A stretch of 64,000 nt of DNA from Thereva unica (taxonomy: Eukaryota; Arthropoda; Insecta; Diptera; Therevidae): NCBI GenBank assembly GCA_949987705.1, contig OX465283.1:2398207-2462206 (forward strand), given 5' to 3'. Position 1 is the stretch's first letter. Each line of letters begins with the position of its first letter. The notes under the pieces are model-generated. The model saw only the letters and a list, made by a program, of their open reading frames with translations. It was not told where the DNA came from and searched no databases. Both the position numbers and the translations under genes were made by a program. This document shows, piece after piece, positions 11,930-22,750 of this stretch.

Positions 11930-12135
11930 ACCCTTCTGATCCTTAGGGACCAAACTGAAGGTCTCCTTCTGCCTTTTGATGATCAGTACCACTACCAATT
12001 TACCATTTTAAAAGAACGACGATATCAGAGCTATTTTTGTCTGCTTAAGAATTGACGCCCTCTTTGTCCGTGGGCTGTGCTTCTGGGCTTCCTTTCAAAA
12101 GAGGCACAGGGCTGTCTTTCGAGCTGATAGGTTGT
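11930..12135 (+). repeat. Dispersed repeat D, copy 1, inverted relative to copy 2
   Basis: The segment TCAGAGCTATTTTTGTCTG, followed by TTAAGA-TT-ACG-CCTCTTTGTCC and TGTGCTTCTG-GCTTCCTTT, recurs on the opposite strand at 13475-13705. Identity is high across about 110 bp (12025-12130) and lower toward the outer ends. No coding motif seen. Confidence 0.75.
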
Positions 12136-13470
12136 AATGAAGAGTTCTCTTCAGTTTCCCGATTCACCCCCCTTTCACACCCTTGACTTGGGACCAGGCG
12201 ACGGCGGAGTTCCCACGCGGCAGATCATGAGAGTAAAACTCGATCAAATCTGCGATTCCTTATTGTATACACGACCATGCTGGAAACCATCGCTGTGGGT
12301 GTTTAGCCTAATGCTAGACCCTTGTATATCAGGCGGTCTACAGTTAAATTCGCCTCCGGACCGTTCTTTCGCGCATAGACGAGAGTTAAAATTAAGTACC
12401 GTAAAATAAATCAATAAATATTTGACTGAAAAGTTGATTGAAAATTTGACTGAAAAATTGAGTGAAAATATTGCCCGCGTCAATTAACTGTGGCGCAAGC
12501 GGCAATCAACGAAATTTGAACACGTGGAACGTAAAATTCTATACACAAACTTCAGTCACCTGGTTCTGCTAATAATCACTAGGTGGCAGTATAGATATCG
12601 TGGCAAGTTTTAATACTTAAAAATGACATTGTGACCTTTCAAATAAGGTCAAAACAGTGGTATTCACTACAATCTAGAAGAAGGACCAAGTGGAGAGCGA
12701 AATATGATCTCTAGTAGCCCGGCCTCACCGACCTCCATTCAATAAGGTTGAGTTCAATCCACATAACTGGCATTATTCAATTCAGAATGCTTCGTGTCGG
12801 ACGCATTTACTTTGAAAGCTTCGTTACTGAGGTGTGCTTGTTTCAGTTGATTACTCCCTTTTAAGCGAGGTTTTATGACTAATACTTCAGTTCTATGTTC
12901 AGTTGGGCGAACTGAGGTCTCATTTATCCTCGTTCAATATCTGGAAACTGAGATCTGAACTGAAGTTCAATTCACAAATTTGCTCGAATTTGTGTAGTTC
13001 GGCCGGTGAAGTCAAATGGCTTCGAAGACGCACAGGCTAAGGATATAAAGACTATTGCGGTGAGGTCGGGGGAGTAAACCAAAAGACGTCCTCCAGCCTC
13101 ATCAGCGAGCATGTTTTTAGGTTGCTAAACCTCCTCTAAAAAGGAAGTCAAGGGAGGACCCACCTAGGAAAATGCCCCTCTAAGGAAATTTAAGGAGATT
13201 GCCGATAGTTTTTGTTTGGGTATCATAAGTACAACACCACAGCAAAATGACTGACAGGTAGCTTTGAGGAAGGGCGTAAAAGAAGAATTTCCAGGAAGGG
13301 AAGCGGAAAGTAACGCAAACCCTCCAATTACGAAGTCAACTTATTCCGCTGATGACCGGTTAACGATACTGTTAAAGAAGTCAAGATACAGAATCAGCTG
13401 CAGGTTTGGTTCGATGCAGAGGCATAAAGGTAGGGCTTCAAAGCCCATAACCAAGCCAAGTAGTTGTTGG
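12136..13470. other. Unassigned; short TTGAcTGAAAA tandem repeat
   Basis: At about 12420-12475 a run of imperfect 13-base units, TTGACTGAAAAGT-like, is repeated about four times. 12150-12225 shares a short block with 5785-5860. No gene is recognised; the 90- and 79-codon frames at 12137-12483 overlap on opposite strands and have no motif. Confidence 0.45.
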
Positions 13471-13474
13471 GCCT

Positions 13475-13705
13475 GAAAACTTATCAGCGCGAAGGACAGT
13501 CCTGTGCCTGTTTTAAAAGGAAGCGCAGAAGCACAGACCAGGGACAAAGAGGACGTGAACTCTTAAACAGACAAAAATAGCTCTGACATCGTCCAATGGA
13601 ACGCAGCAAGTAGTTGAGACAGGACATTCTTCTGGCACGAAGTGACTTTAAGCCAGGTACAAAAATGAAGAATTGGTTGGCCATCGGTCAATATTTCAGT
13701 GTTCG
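13475..13705 (-). repeat. Dispersed repeat D, copy 2, inverted
   Basis: The reverse complement matches 11930-12135, including TCAGAGCTATTTTTGTCTG and the CCTCTTTGTCC and TGTGCTTCTG blocks. The two copies face each other across about 1.3 kb. The family is unidentified. Confidence 0.75.
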
Positions 13706-15160
13706 ACTCCGTTTTCGTTCCTTCTTACTCAACCGGGGATCGGCCTAAGCGGAGTTATTTACTGATAATGCCTTAAATAAAATGTGTCCCAATAAAAGTG
13801 TGCTTCCATATAAATTTTGTGCCAAAGATAACGGTTGACAGGTGTCAAAACACGAAACAAGAATGGCGGCTGCTGTCAATCGATTTATAGTCCTAAGGCA
13901 GAAAAAATAGAACACAACCAAACCACTCACGCATGCCTCTTACTCATTTATGAATTAAACAACACTTTTCGATTGTAATCGCAGCTTCTGTTATCCATCC
14001 AACAAATTTTTTTCCGTAAAAATATTCCACTTTCCTCGAAAAGTTTCCGGTGAAAAAACCCCCGCAACGAAAGTGCTATGACATAAACTCGCATCTTTTT
14101 CTGCATTTAATCTCGCAGATCGCTGCTCCCGTAACAGCGGCAATTTATTATTTACTCTAATCTCCATCAAAATTTCTTCCGCGAATTATTCCGAAAATCA
14201 CTCAAATCCAGAAGCCCCGGTAATCGCCGCCATGACTCTTCAGTCCGAAAGCGAAGGGAACGCTCCATTCCCTGGACGGTGGGTCTTCGAGATTTGACGG
14301 AGCACGAACATGCAGCGGAGGCCCGGCTGTGTCCCAGGTAAAAACCGCCACCTTTAATTGTTTTCTGATTGCAGTTTAATTGAAAAACTAACGAGTCACT
14401 GTTTGGCGATAATTTGTTACGGTGCCCATCTTCACGTTTGCAGAACATATTCACGGCGTTTTCCCCTGGTGCGCGACGCCGCAGTCACACATGATTTTGC
14501 ACACCTTTCATGTACATACAGGTAGCAGCGCCTCAGGTGAAACAGAATTGACAATCATCACTTGAAGATCTTCAAAGACTGCAAAGACGGTAGGTGGCCG
14601 CGCTGTCATTATTATTCCGTCATTTCTAACTGCAACATGAAAATTCAGGTGAGGACTGAGCAGTTTGATTATTATTTTTTTTTCAGGTGTTGTGCAACGA
14701 CCGAAATTGGGTTTTTTGCGGGGCAGCGCTACAGAAACCAAATTTTGAAGAAACTTCGAACGTACAGAAATGCATCGGCGTTGAGGCAATCGAATTTTTG
14801 CGCAAGGCTGACGTTTTATTTAGGGCGTTGTTCTAGTGGATTGCAATGGAGGTTTTTGAATGTCGAATTAATGCAGAGAAAATATTTTTATTGCTTTATT
14901 GCAGGTGTAAAAAATGACACTGAATATGTAAATTAAAGCGATGACAAGTTTTACCCATTGACGTGTGATACTCCACCGATTAATTAATAGTTTACACCTT
15001 TATATAGGTAAGAAAAAATTTCACAACTTTGTTCTTCGGCCATAGAAAAGTAAAATTGATTTTAGGCCCTAGTTGTTTCTAGGTTACGTCTACCTATTTC
15101 CTCTTGTTTTCATTTTTGTCAGTAATCATGGATCCTAGTTATGTACATGCATTTATCAGC
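13706..15160. other. Repeat-poor block, no gene recognised
   Basis: No transposon similarity is seen. The 124-codon frame at 14562-14936 (+) has no motif and is not called. The part from about 13950 to 14950 has the mixed GC/AT texture of the other repeat-poor blocks. Confidence 0.35.
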
Positions 15161-15164
15161 TGAA

Positions 15165-15220
15165 CATTCACCATGACTTGTACGACATGACGCATTGGTA
15201 GTAGAAAGGGCGACTCCTAG
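15165..15220 (+). repeat. LINE 3'-end motif, copy 2
   Basis: It carries CACCATGACTTGTACGACAT followed by GAC-CATTGGTAGTAGAAAGGG, the plus-strand form of the 3' block found after the Jockey-like ORF2 at 15.6 kb. It faces the 15565-15620 copy, with MITE copies between them. Confidence 0.6.
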
Positions 15221-15510
15221 GCCCCTGTGCTGGAAGTCGAGTCGTGTGACAGTCGCATGTAAATGTCGGTGTCATCTCGTTTTTTAGTTGGTGTGCTGAA
15301 AGTCGTGTGGCATGACAAGTTGTGAAAGAAGTGACAGTTCAGTCGAATTACTACTTTCAGTACAGTACCTTTCTCAATAAAGGACAACACGCCGACTAAA
15401 AGTTAAAATAAGACTACAATAAAAACGACTGTCAGCTCAGCAAATAAGCTGTCGTTTATGTCAGCAGATTTTACACGACCAGAATCGACTATCAGCACAC
15501 CACTGTATTA
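15221..15510. mobile_element. Degenerate palindromic MITE copies
   Basis: A partial left end CCCCTGTGCTGGAAGTCGAG begins at 15222. A more complete copy, 15291-15365, runs from GTGCTGAAAGTCGTG to CTACTTTCAGTACAG. A third, weak copy spans about 15428-15506, between CGACTGTCAGCTCAGC and CGACTATCAGCACA. All are diverged relatives of the ~97-bp MITE best preserved at 40451-40549. Confidence 0.6.
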
Positions 15511-15564
15511 GCTTCACTTCTTTTCTTTTTTTATGTGGCAGTCCTAAGCTCAGGAGTCACCCTT

Positions 15565-15620
15565 TGTACTACTGGTCCGTTATGTCGTTTGTCACGTCAT
15601 GGTGCAATGTCTAGCAGTAA
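15565..15620 (-). repeat. LINE 3'-end motif, copy 3 (reference copy)
   Basis: On the minus strand, CTAGACATTGCACCATGACG, GACAAACGACATAACGGACC and AGTAGTACAAAGGGTGACTC follow the ORF2 stop at 15644 by about 25 bases. This placement is what identifies the motif elsewhere in the window as a 3' untranslated end. Confidence 0.7.
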
Positions 15621-16510
15621 GCTTAGTACAGGAGGGAAATAGGTTAAGGGTTATGAGGGTTCGGGAGGGCGTTGAAGAAGATAGCGATGAACTCTGCATT
15701 TGAATTCTTGGATGTTGTAGGAGTTCGGAAATACTGACTGCGAAAGGCTGTTCCACAGTCGAGTTGTTGCGTTGCATAAGATTGCCGTGGAGGCAGGAGA
15801 GCGTTTATTTCGGAGGAACAGTCACTATGATAGTAACGATAAAATTTTCTCAGTGCTGCTACATCCCTACGGTGGCTCAAGGGGTCGATGGTGGAGCAAA
15901 CGGCGTCGTCACCGATAAGTTTGAAGGCTCTTTTTTTATATATTACTTTATCTAACCACGCCAAGGTGGTTTTCGGAGCGCCGCCCCAAATGAGAGAGTT
16001 GTATTCGAGAAGCGGTCGAATGTAGGACTTGTATATTACAGCACGGGCCGATGGCTGGAGGAGGAACTTGCATCTCTTGAGAAATCCCAAGCACTGAGAT
16101 GCTTGTTTGCCGATTTGGAATATGTGGTCATTCCAACGCAAGTCTTTGGTTAATGTTACGCCTAAGATGTTAAGGGATGTGTTGGCCATTAGTTCAACAC
16201 GATCCACTAACACGGATAGAGAGCGGTTGCACTGTTTATTGGAGATAAGACAGTACTTTGTTTTGGTGGGGTTGAATTCGACACGATTCTTCCTTCCCCA
16301 ACCTAGAATGAGTTCAGTGTCTTTATTTATGAAGCTAGACATTCGCTCACGATCATCAACACAGGATCTGGTGCATGCTTTACTTGCTTTATCGAAGCCG
16401 TAAGAGTAACGCAGGGTACAGTCGTCAGGGAAACTAAGAAGGGGGTTGGAGGGGATTGGAAGTAGGTCATTTATAGAGATAAGGAATAAAGCAGGAGATA
16501 AACAGTAAAT
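15565..16510 (-). pseudogene. Jockey-like LINE: 3' half of the reverse transcriptase and C-terminal domain
   Basis: The frame is open from about 16510 down to the stop at 15644, over 280 codons. It begins in RT block 4 (SPALFLISINDLLPIP), followed by the catalytic block as SFPDDCTL, so the usual Y/F-A-D-D is F-P-D-D. It then has ELILGWGRKNRVEFNPTKTK (block 6), LNILGVTLTKDLRWNDHI (block 7), the thumb, and YIRPLLEYNSLIWGGA. It ends with a TPTTSKNSNAEF-type C-terminus. The 3' untranslated motif follows at 15565-15620. The element is 5'-truncated at about 16510, where a MITE end begins. The A-to-P change in the active site predicts an inactive enzyme, though the frame is otherwise unusually intact. 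Clade (Jockey or near relative) is judged from the motifs. Confidence 0.85.
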
Positions 16511-16790
16511 ACGACTTTCAGCACAGGGGCTCTAATCTTAGTTTAGTCGCATAAGAAAAAGCCTTGTCCGCTGTGCTGACAGTCGAGCCCTGTGGCGTGA
16601 CAATTCGTTTGAGTTGAAAAGAGTGGGGCGTTTTAGTCGAATTACGAATTCCAGCACAGGGGCCACAGATTGGAAGTTCTAATTTGAGTAAGGCCCCTGT
16701 GCTAAAAATCATAATTCGGCTGAAACGTCACTTTCTGCAACTCGAACGACTTTTCACGTCACATGACTCGACTTTCAACACATTCAGCCC
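16511..16790. mobile_element. Cluster of ~97-bp palindromic MITEs
   Basis: A solo right end lies at 16510-16530 (CGACTTTCAGCACAGGGGC). A fuller copy runs 16570-16664, from CTGTGCTGACAGTCGAG to CCAGCACAGGGGCC. Another runs 16692-16790, from GGCCCCTGTGCTAAAAATC to CGACTTTCAACACATTCAG. The shared ends form a terminal inverted repeat CCCCTGTGCTGAAAGTCG; no coding capacity exists. The internal sequence (CACTTTCTTCAGCTC-AACGAC) is shared with 40451-40549 and 45953-46169. Confidence 0.8.
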
Positions 16791-18550
16791 TTGGCTGAAA
16801 TAGACCATTTACTTTGACACTATAGACCATAAACTTACCAAATTTCGAACTCTTTATAGTTTTAGTGAATTCGATCGTATTTATCGCGAAGATACTCTTA
16901 CTTTTTGGCAATTTCAACAAAGCTTAAAGTACACCGCAGCAAAGGTTATCTGTCACCTGAAGGATTTTCAAAAAAACACTAGTAGTGACAAAAAAACTGC
17001 GCCAATAAATCAACAGCCTCAAAATGGCCAATCGAGAATCTCAGCTGTCATTAGCATAGTGACAACATCGCACGATCATCAAATTTATCTTATTGACGTT
17101 AATGCATGAAGAAAGTTATGCTAATCATCGTGACCTTTCGCCCGAATCTTTTTCTCATCATCGGCCGCCATTGCCGCTGCGGCGAAGTCTCCCAAGCGTC
17201 TTGCGGTAATTAGCCCCGATCTCATTGCGCCAAAAACGCCATTTATTACGAACTGATCTTCTGCCACATCCGATTAGACCTAAGACGTTCTGGCGTCCAT
17301 TTTGGGCGACCTGTCACGGCCATCTGCAGTCCCATTTCTTACGATATCAATCGGAGCCCGCAAATCTGCCGAGACATTTTCACATCGATTTTTCCCGTGG
17401 TGCAGTTGGTGTGTGTCGTTGGAATAAATATTCGCAATTGAGTAACTGCGGGTCAACTGCATGTGGGTAAAGCCGATTTGGTCAGGTACAAGGTCCGAGT
17501 CGCGCTACCTTTTCTGGTGGGACCCAGCGCTGCCGGGCAGATGCTGCTGCTGCTGGATGCTTTTGATCTGCCGGTCTTGATTAGAATTTTGATTAGTTAT
17601 GCTAAAAGTCTTCGGCGTTTGTTGATTGGCATCGCATCACAGAGACTCGGAGCTGGCTTCATCAGGCCAAGGGTATGCCGGTTTTTTTTAGGGAATTTTT
17701 AGTGCTTTGTGTCGATTTTGTTGACCCAGTGTTTCACTTTAGATGCCGCGCTGGGGTGAGTCAAGTTTGGCTATAATTTTCGGAGTTAATTGCATATCGA
17801 TGGTTATAAATTGAATTTTTCGGTTAGGTTTGGTAAAGTCTGGTGTTTCAAGAGGTATAATTTATTGTGTTTAGCAATTTCTGTACAAATACTTTTATGG
17901 GAGAGTTTTTTCGATTAAAGCTAAAGTTATGTGGGACTCCAATCTACTAAATCTTTCCCTTTACTTAACCACGAGATTGCCTCACGACATTACTATACGG
18001 CAAAGATCAGTAGCTAACAGTTTCTATTGCTGGTATCTTTCGACATTCCTTTCCTTCTACAGGCTTCTTTCTGCCTTATGGTGTATGATCTTCAGTGTTT
18101 TTCCAACCTTCTTCCACACTTCCTGTGTTAGTCGCGTTTGATCGACTCCTCGATTTGGATCATTTCAGCAGCTCGACCCGGGCATCAGAATAGATATCAC
18201 TCGTGCCCTATTTTTTTAAGCTTGTCGGACAAAACAGTGAATCGTCTTGTTCGAAACGATGAACGAATGCGCGATATGCTCAATCTTCGATCTAGAGTTG
18301 TGTGAGATCATAGCTTAACAAACCACAATCTTCCTTATATTTCGTAGGTTAGAATAGAGGGCAATAGGACCAAGAAGGCTCATGAATAATGCAACCTAGA
18401 AGATTTACTGTTTGACCCTATCAAGTACTAAGCGGTCCCCAACTATGTACACACCACGTTCAATGCTGCTTGACCTACGCAATCGAAAGAGGACTGGTCT
18501 ATTGAGTAAGCTAATGGCACGCTTTATGGTCTCCAACTTATGGTGACTTG
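16791..18550. other. Repeat-poor block, no gene recognised
   Basis: No transposon motif is visible. Small open frames at 17225-17702 and 17929-18141 show no domain, and no splice-flanked exon was recognised. The stretch 16950-17500 has the GC/AT mosaic seen in other repeat-poor blocks. Confidence 0.35.
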
Positions 18551-18555
18551 ACTTA

Positions 18556-18705
18556 TGACTAGTCAGGGGCTAGTATCAATCTCGACAAAACGGTTCTAGT
18601 ACTATCAACCAGGAAACGGATAGTGGCAGGATGGACTGATCTCGTCCAAATGCGCAAAGCTTTAGTCCTACCACAAGAAGTCAAATACTTAGGTGACATT
18701 AGATG
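18556..18705 (+). pseudogene. R1/LOA-like LINE reverse transcriptase fragment
   Basis: One frame encodes SGASINLDKTVLVLSTRKR followed after a gap by LPQEVKYLGD. In R1/LOA-type reverse transcriptases the palm region after the YADD motif contains a LN-KT--V-FT-K block and then a KYLG block, which this matches. It ends in a stop soon after. A 35-bp DNA match to this block occurs at 42768. Isolated fragment; nothing more of the element is recognised on either side. Confidence 0.55.
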
Positions 18706-18954
18706 AAGAAGTTCGTCGATCTGCTGCAGAACTTGTTGATCTACAACCAAAAATCATGAAGCATTAGTGCAGTGCCCCAGAATCAGGGTGTAAGTTTGTT
18801 GCAAATTTAAACAAGATTCAAATACTGGACTGGTTGGGGCCAAGGCACAGACAGAGGTGAGTGCCGAGATCTAGAGCGAAAGCGTTTAGAACGGTCATTT
18901 TGGGCACTCGCTGTCTTTGAAGCCCAATTATACGCTAAATTGGCATAGGTATAA

Positions 18955-19620
18955 TTTAAGAAAGCGTAAGAAGAACCCGATCTTCAAATATGTGGGATCA
19001 TTTGGTTGAGGAAACGAAAGTGGCATCGACGGCCGACGTTCACAGCCACATTGGCCAAGCAAGAGCAACATTCGCCTCGCTCAAGTAGTGCATATGGAAA
19101 CGAACAAATATTACCATCAAAACGAAAGTACGTCTTTGCCGAACGTTGATCCTTCCGATTCTTCTTTATGGATCAGAAACGTGAACACTGCTCAAGCCGG
19201 ACGTCAATAAGCTCGAGTACTTCCAAATGCGATGCTTGAGACAGATTCTTGGAGGCTCACTCCGCGATCGCAGACAAAGATGCGACCAACAGACACTGAT
19301 CGAAGAAGAAATACAAAAATGTCGCCTACGGTGGTTTGGACATGTTTGCCGAATGGATGATAACCCCTTGCCACGTCAACTTCTCTGGCGGGACCGTCGG
19401 CACCTAAGAAAACCTGGCCGAAGAATTACTAAGGCGACTTATAGAATCAACGATTATCAGTTGCCGAGGCTCGAGACGTCGTCAAAAATCGTCAAGAATG
19501 GAAACGAATTGTGTTTGGAGTTCTAGACCCAGTGGCACCGAGAGCGGCGTATCCGTTGCGGGGACGTCTCGCTCGGACCCCCAGCTAACGGACCAAAGAA
19601 GAAGAAGAACCGACTGTGGT
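18955..19620 (+). pseudogene. RTE-like LINE ORF2 tail, copy 1
   Basis: After FKYVGS and a VASTADVHSHIGQARATFAS block comes TLILPILLYGSETWTLLKPD (with a shift), then QMRCLRQILGGSLRDRR, EIQKCRLRWFGHVCRMDDN and PRQLLWRDR. Its end, RDVVKNRQEWKRIVFGVLDP, reaches a stop at about 19590. This is the thumb and C-terminal region of a LINE ORF2. The sequence closes with a GAA-rich tail (about 19600-19612), a short tandem repeat of the kind seen at RTE 3' ends. Several frameshifts and stops. The sister copy at 26765-29345 is split by a large insert. Confidence 0.8.
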
Positions 19621-20335
19621 TTTGTATCCTATCTCCTGGCAGCGAACCTGCAATCAGAGCGACAAACTCCCACAAGAGGACAAACTGCAAATTAGTTTAA
19701 GATTTGCAACGCTTGATGAGCTAGGTACTCTCAATCTAGTCAGTCTTGCTTAGACCTATGCGGGTTCTGGGCCAACAGAGCTTTGTCGACAATAAAAAGG
19801 GTGTGAGTGAGGGCTGTGGTATAGTTCACATCGATCTAGAACCAACTATTGCAGCAGCTACCAGCTTGACGAAAGGAAAGAACCGAGACGATTGGACGGG
19901 CGTTGTGAACTCCAAAAATGGAAGTATGGGGCAATTGAAAGGATGTTACGACACCAGTTGAAATGTTGCAGAGTCGGCCTATTGGGTTGCCGATCATCTC
20001 GATATCCGAGTCCCGGTGAGTTGGCTATGAAGTTGGCTTTCTGGTTTCCATTTATGTTGCTATATACTCTGAGCGCAGTACTCTTATAGAAGTTATAGTT
20101 AGCTTTATTGGCTTACAGGCCTTCACGGTAGCCATTAACTTCGTCTGAAAGATACTAGCGTGCACCGGAAGTTTTCAGGGCAGTTAACTAATAGCGGCCT
20201 CTAAATAAGCGCCTGCTCCGATGCTTTGGAGTCGTCGGTGGATATCTGTAGTTCAAACTTGTTCAGCCTTTTCCACTCTTTTCCTAAGGGTGAAAGTTAA
20301 TCTAGGGCGAAGGTAAATTGTGGTTGGTTTTAGGA
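19621..20335. other. Unassigned; short similarity to 26700-26760
   Basis: Near 19975-20010, TTGCCGATCATCTCGATATC is related to TCTGCCGACCATCTCAATCTCCGAG at about 26710. It may be another LINE remnant. Otherwise nothing is recognised. Confidence 0.35.
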
Positions 20336-20337
20336 CA

Positions 20338-20530
20338 ATCTTCTTCTTCTTTAACGGCTCTACAACCGGGATCCGGTCCTGGCCTCTCGCAACTGTTCCC
20401 TCCATCGGTCCCGATTCTGAGCCGATGTCATCCAGTTTGCCATCGCTAAGCTCTGGGCGTCCTGGTATACGCCATCCTTCTAGCGAAGGTTGGGTCTCCC
20501 TCGCTGTCGCACCCCATAGATCTTACCGCA
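20338..20530 (-). pseudogene. LINE ORF2 C-terminal tail, second family
   Basis: On the minus strand the frame reads RQRGRPNLR-KDGVYQDAQS and NWMTSAQNRDRWREQL, ending in a stop, then an AAGAAGAAG tail (the CTTCTTCTTCTTT at 20340 on the plus strand). The GRP---W-D and AQNRDRW signatures mark the extreme C-terminus of LINE ORF2 proteins. The sequence differs from the tails at 19.5 and 54.7 kb, so it is a separate family. Fragment only. Confidence 0.7.
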
Positions 20531-22200
20531 GAGAGGTAAGGAGGAGCACAATCTGGGTGGACTCAATTAAAACTCAAACCAAAGATTTCGATTAAGTTGG
20601 TGTATTTGTCTGCACGTTTTTAACTTCAAATCGACGTCCATTCACACCCATTACGCAATTTCAGCTACGATCCTCTGACGGTTGTTACTATTCTACTTAA
20701 AATGCAATTTTCTCGCTCCTATTGAAACTTTCAAAATCGTGACATATTTGTTACATCCCAAAACGAACCGAAATTCCCGTACAAGGAGCCAACAGGAAGC
20801 CGCCACAAGTCGCTTCCCTTTTGCCGAAATGATCGGCAATCAACGAAAATGTGTCAAATTTCACTTTCATTTCATCGACGCCAGAATCGTGCCGACCACT
20901 GCAGCACTGATCGTGACATTTAAGCGTACCAACGCTGGGCTAGAAGCATGCAATATGTGTTATCTAGCCGCTGGCTGAAAAATGGTGGCATCGTGATTTT
21001 CCACGAGTTCCACACGAAACGAACGACCTGATCCGGTGCAGGTGGTCAATCTGGTGTAAAATTTATTCAGCCCACAGCTGATAGCGCTATTGCTGCTCCT
21101 CGGCTGTGCCGTTTCGAAAGTTCTGCCAGGGAATTTTTGCGCAGACACCTCCACACCGCGCAGGTCAGACCGCATCGTTTCACACTCAATAGATTTACCG
21201 CAGCGGAAAAACAACGACTGCGCAAGAAATGAAAGAACAATTCGCAACCGACATCTGTCGGCGAAGGTTTGAGTAAGTCGAGCACATGTTCCAGTTCGAT
21301 CGGCAGACGAAGGCGGCGGCGCGGCTTGTGCAACATCTCGAGTGTTGATGGGATCTCCTCTGCGCCAAGAATATGGAGATGAGCCTAGGACGGGATTCGC
21401 ATAGGTGGTCGCCGGCCGACGAGACCAATTGGTCCGCGCCGTTGCTGAATTGGCAAAAAGTCGTGCTTTTTGCCGTGATAGCTGAATGCGATATGATTTA
21501 ATCGAGCGAGGAGCGTTGGGAAACGGAGAATTTATTAAGATATTAGCCATGCAGAGCGTAACTCATCGCGATGACGGATGGCCGGCGAGCGGAAAAACTG
21601 AAGCAGGAAACTCGCCGTGGAACAGTTTCGTACGTTCGCCCATCGATCACTCGAATGCAGCTCGGGTGCATTTAATGAGGCTTTCAATCAGGGTCAAGAG
21701 TCAACACAATTACGAGACGAGGCGTGATGGCGAGCAGGATGTTAATGGTGTGATGATGGTTATTAGAGGAGGTATCAATTTTACCAATCATCGCCTCGCA
21801 ACGACGGCGATCGCTGGCCGTATTTAGGAGTGTTAATTTCCATGTTGTTTATTTTGAATGTTACACGAAATTTCTTGGCAGCTTAATTGCATCCGGTAAG
21901 TGAGCGGTTCTTTATTGGCGTACTTTAAGCAGTTATATCATCTTTTCGTATCAGTATAGCTTTGGGGTGTGTTTGCTCGTTGAGAGCGAGGTTTAAAAGA
22001 GGACTGTAAAGAAATGCATAAACCTACACGACTTGTAGGCACCATTCAAAAGCTAAGGCAGAGAGCCAACATTTTCTCTGAGCAGTCTTACCAACTCTCT
22101 TCCATCAGGGGGAGACAGAACTTAAGTAGAGCGGCTTTTCTCTAGAACAACACTACTGTAGAATATTTCCAATAATACAAACGGCTTACCTTAGCAAATT
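20531..22200. other. Repeat-poor block, no gene recognised
   Basis: About 20680-21900 contains no recognisable transposon. The 196-codon minus-strand frame at 20960-21550 overlaps three other frames on both strands and shows no domain, biased codon use or splice context, so I do not call it. The block's texture resembles the other candidate conserved non-coding intervals. Confidence 0.35.
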
Positions 22201-22214
22201 TCCTGGATATATTA

Positions 22215-22377
22215 GCCACTTTCAACAATGGCCACATCGAGGCCATCTATATGGCCCTGGCTTGATTTAGTCAGTGGATTCTCCAACAGAAGCTTGATAA
22301 AGACGACGTCCCAGGGCGGAATCCTTTCCCCGCTGGTTTGGCTCATTGTTATGGATCAGATTCTAAAGAGAACAGCA
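22215..22377 (+). pseudogene. R1/LOA-like LINE reverse transcriptase fragment interrupted by a SINE
   Basis: The frame contains SQGGILSPLVWLIVMDQILK, which is reverse transcriptase block 4 (PQGG-ISPLLW in this clade). Residues such as NNGHIEAIYMALA precede it in another frame. At 22378 the frame stops abruptly at the head of a tRNA-derived SINE, so the SINE landed in or next to this fragment. The matching block at 60.4 kb reads GTPQGFVISPLLWLVTMN. Confidence 0.65.
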
Positions 22378-22750
22378 TGCCTCGGTTGCTCAGTGGTTAA
22401 AGCGATCGACTGCCATCACAGAGGGCCGTGGTTCGAGTCCGCTCCGTGGCAATGGTACTTCGTCTTTTTACTTTTACCACCTAGAAAACATTCCTTGTCT
22501 TTCCTCTTTGTAGCAATTCCCAGATATTTCTCCTGCTGCCACCTGAAATAAACGAGGAAGCCATCTCCTTTCGTTCATCGAAGTCAGTGTTCTGTCGCGG
22601 TATTATTGAGCTGGAGGCAGTGGAATCAAGTGTTGGTCTTTGCTTCACTTTTCTCTCTACTCTCTTTCCGAATAGAGCTTGCTGTCCGACATTGCATATA
22701 ATGAGAGAAACCGTCGACGGTACAAAGAGGCAAACCTTTGAGGTCTGGGC
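22378..22750 (+). mobile_element. tRNA-derived SINE, copy 1
   Basis: The head, 22378-22451, has tRNA form: ends TGCCTCG and CGTGGCA pair at six of seven positions. TTGCTCAGTGG (22386-22396) fits the A box of RNA polymerase III promoters, and GGTTCGAGTCC (22430-22440) is a perfect B box. The T stem is degraded, so it is not a working tRNA. The body shares CTTCACTT-TCTCTCTA, CGAATAGAGCTTGCTGT and GGTACAAAGAGG with the minus-strand copy at 56467-56902, which proves a family. The 3' end is placed near 22750 in an AAATAAAAAGG segment; no clear target duplication. Confidence 0.75.

Noticed and set aside
20960..21550. 196-codon minus-strand frame as a gene
   Set aside because: Several other frames are open across the same bases on both strands, composition is arginine/serine-rich as expected from GC-rich non-coding DNA, and no motif is seen.
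22378..22451. Functional tRNA gene on the plus strand
   Set aside because: A and B boxes are present but the T stem is degraded, and it continues into the same SINE body as the copy at 56.5 kb.
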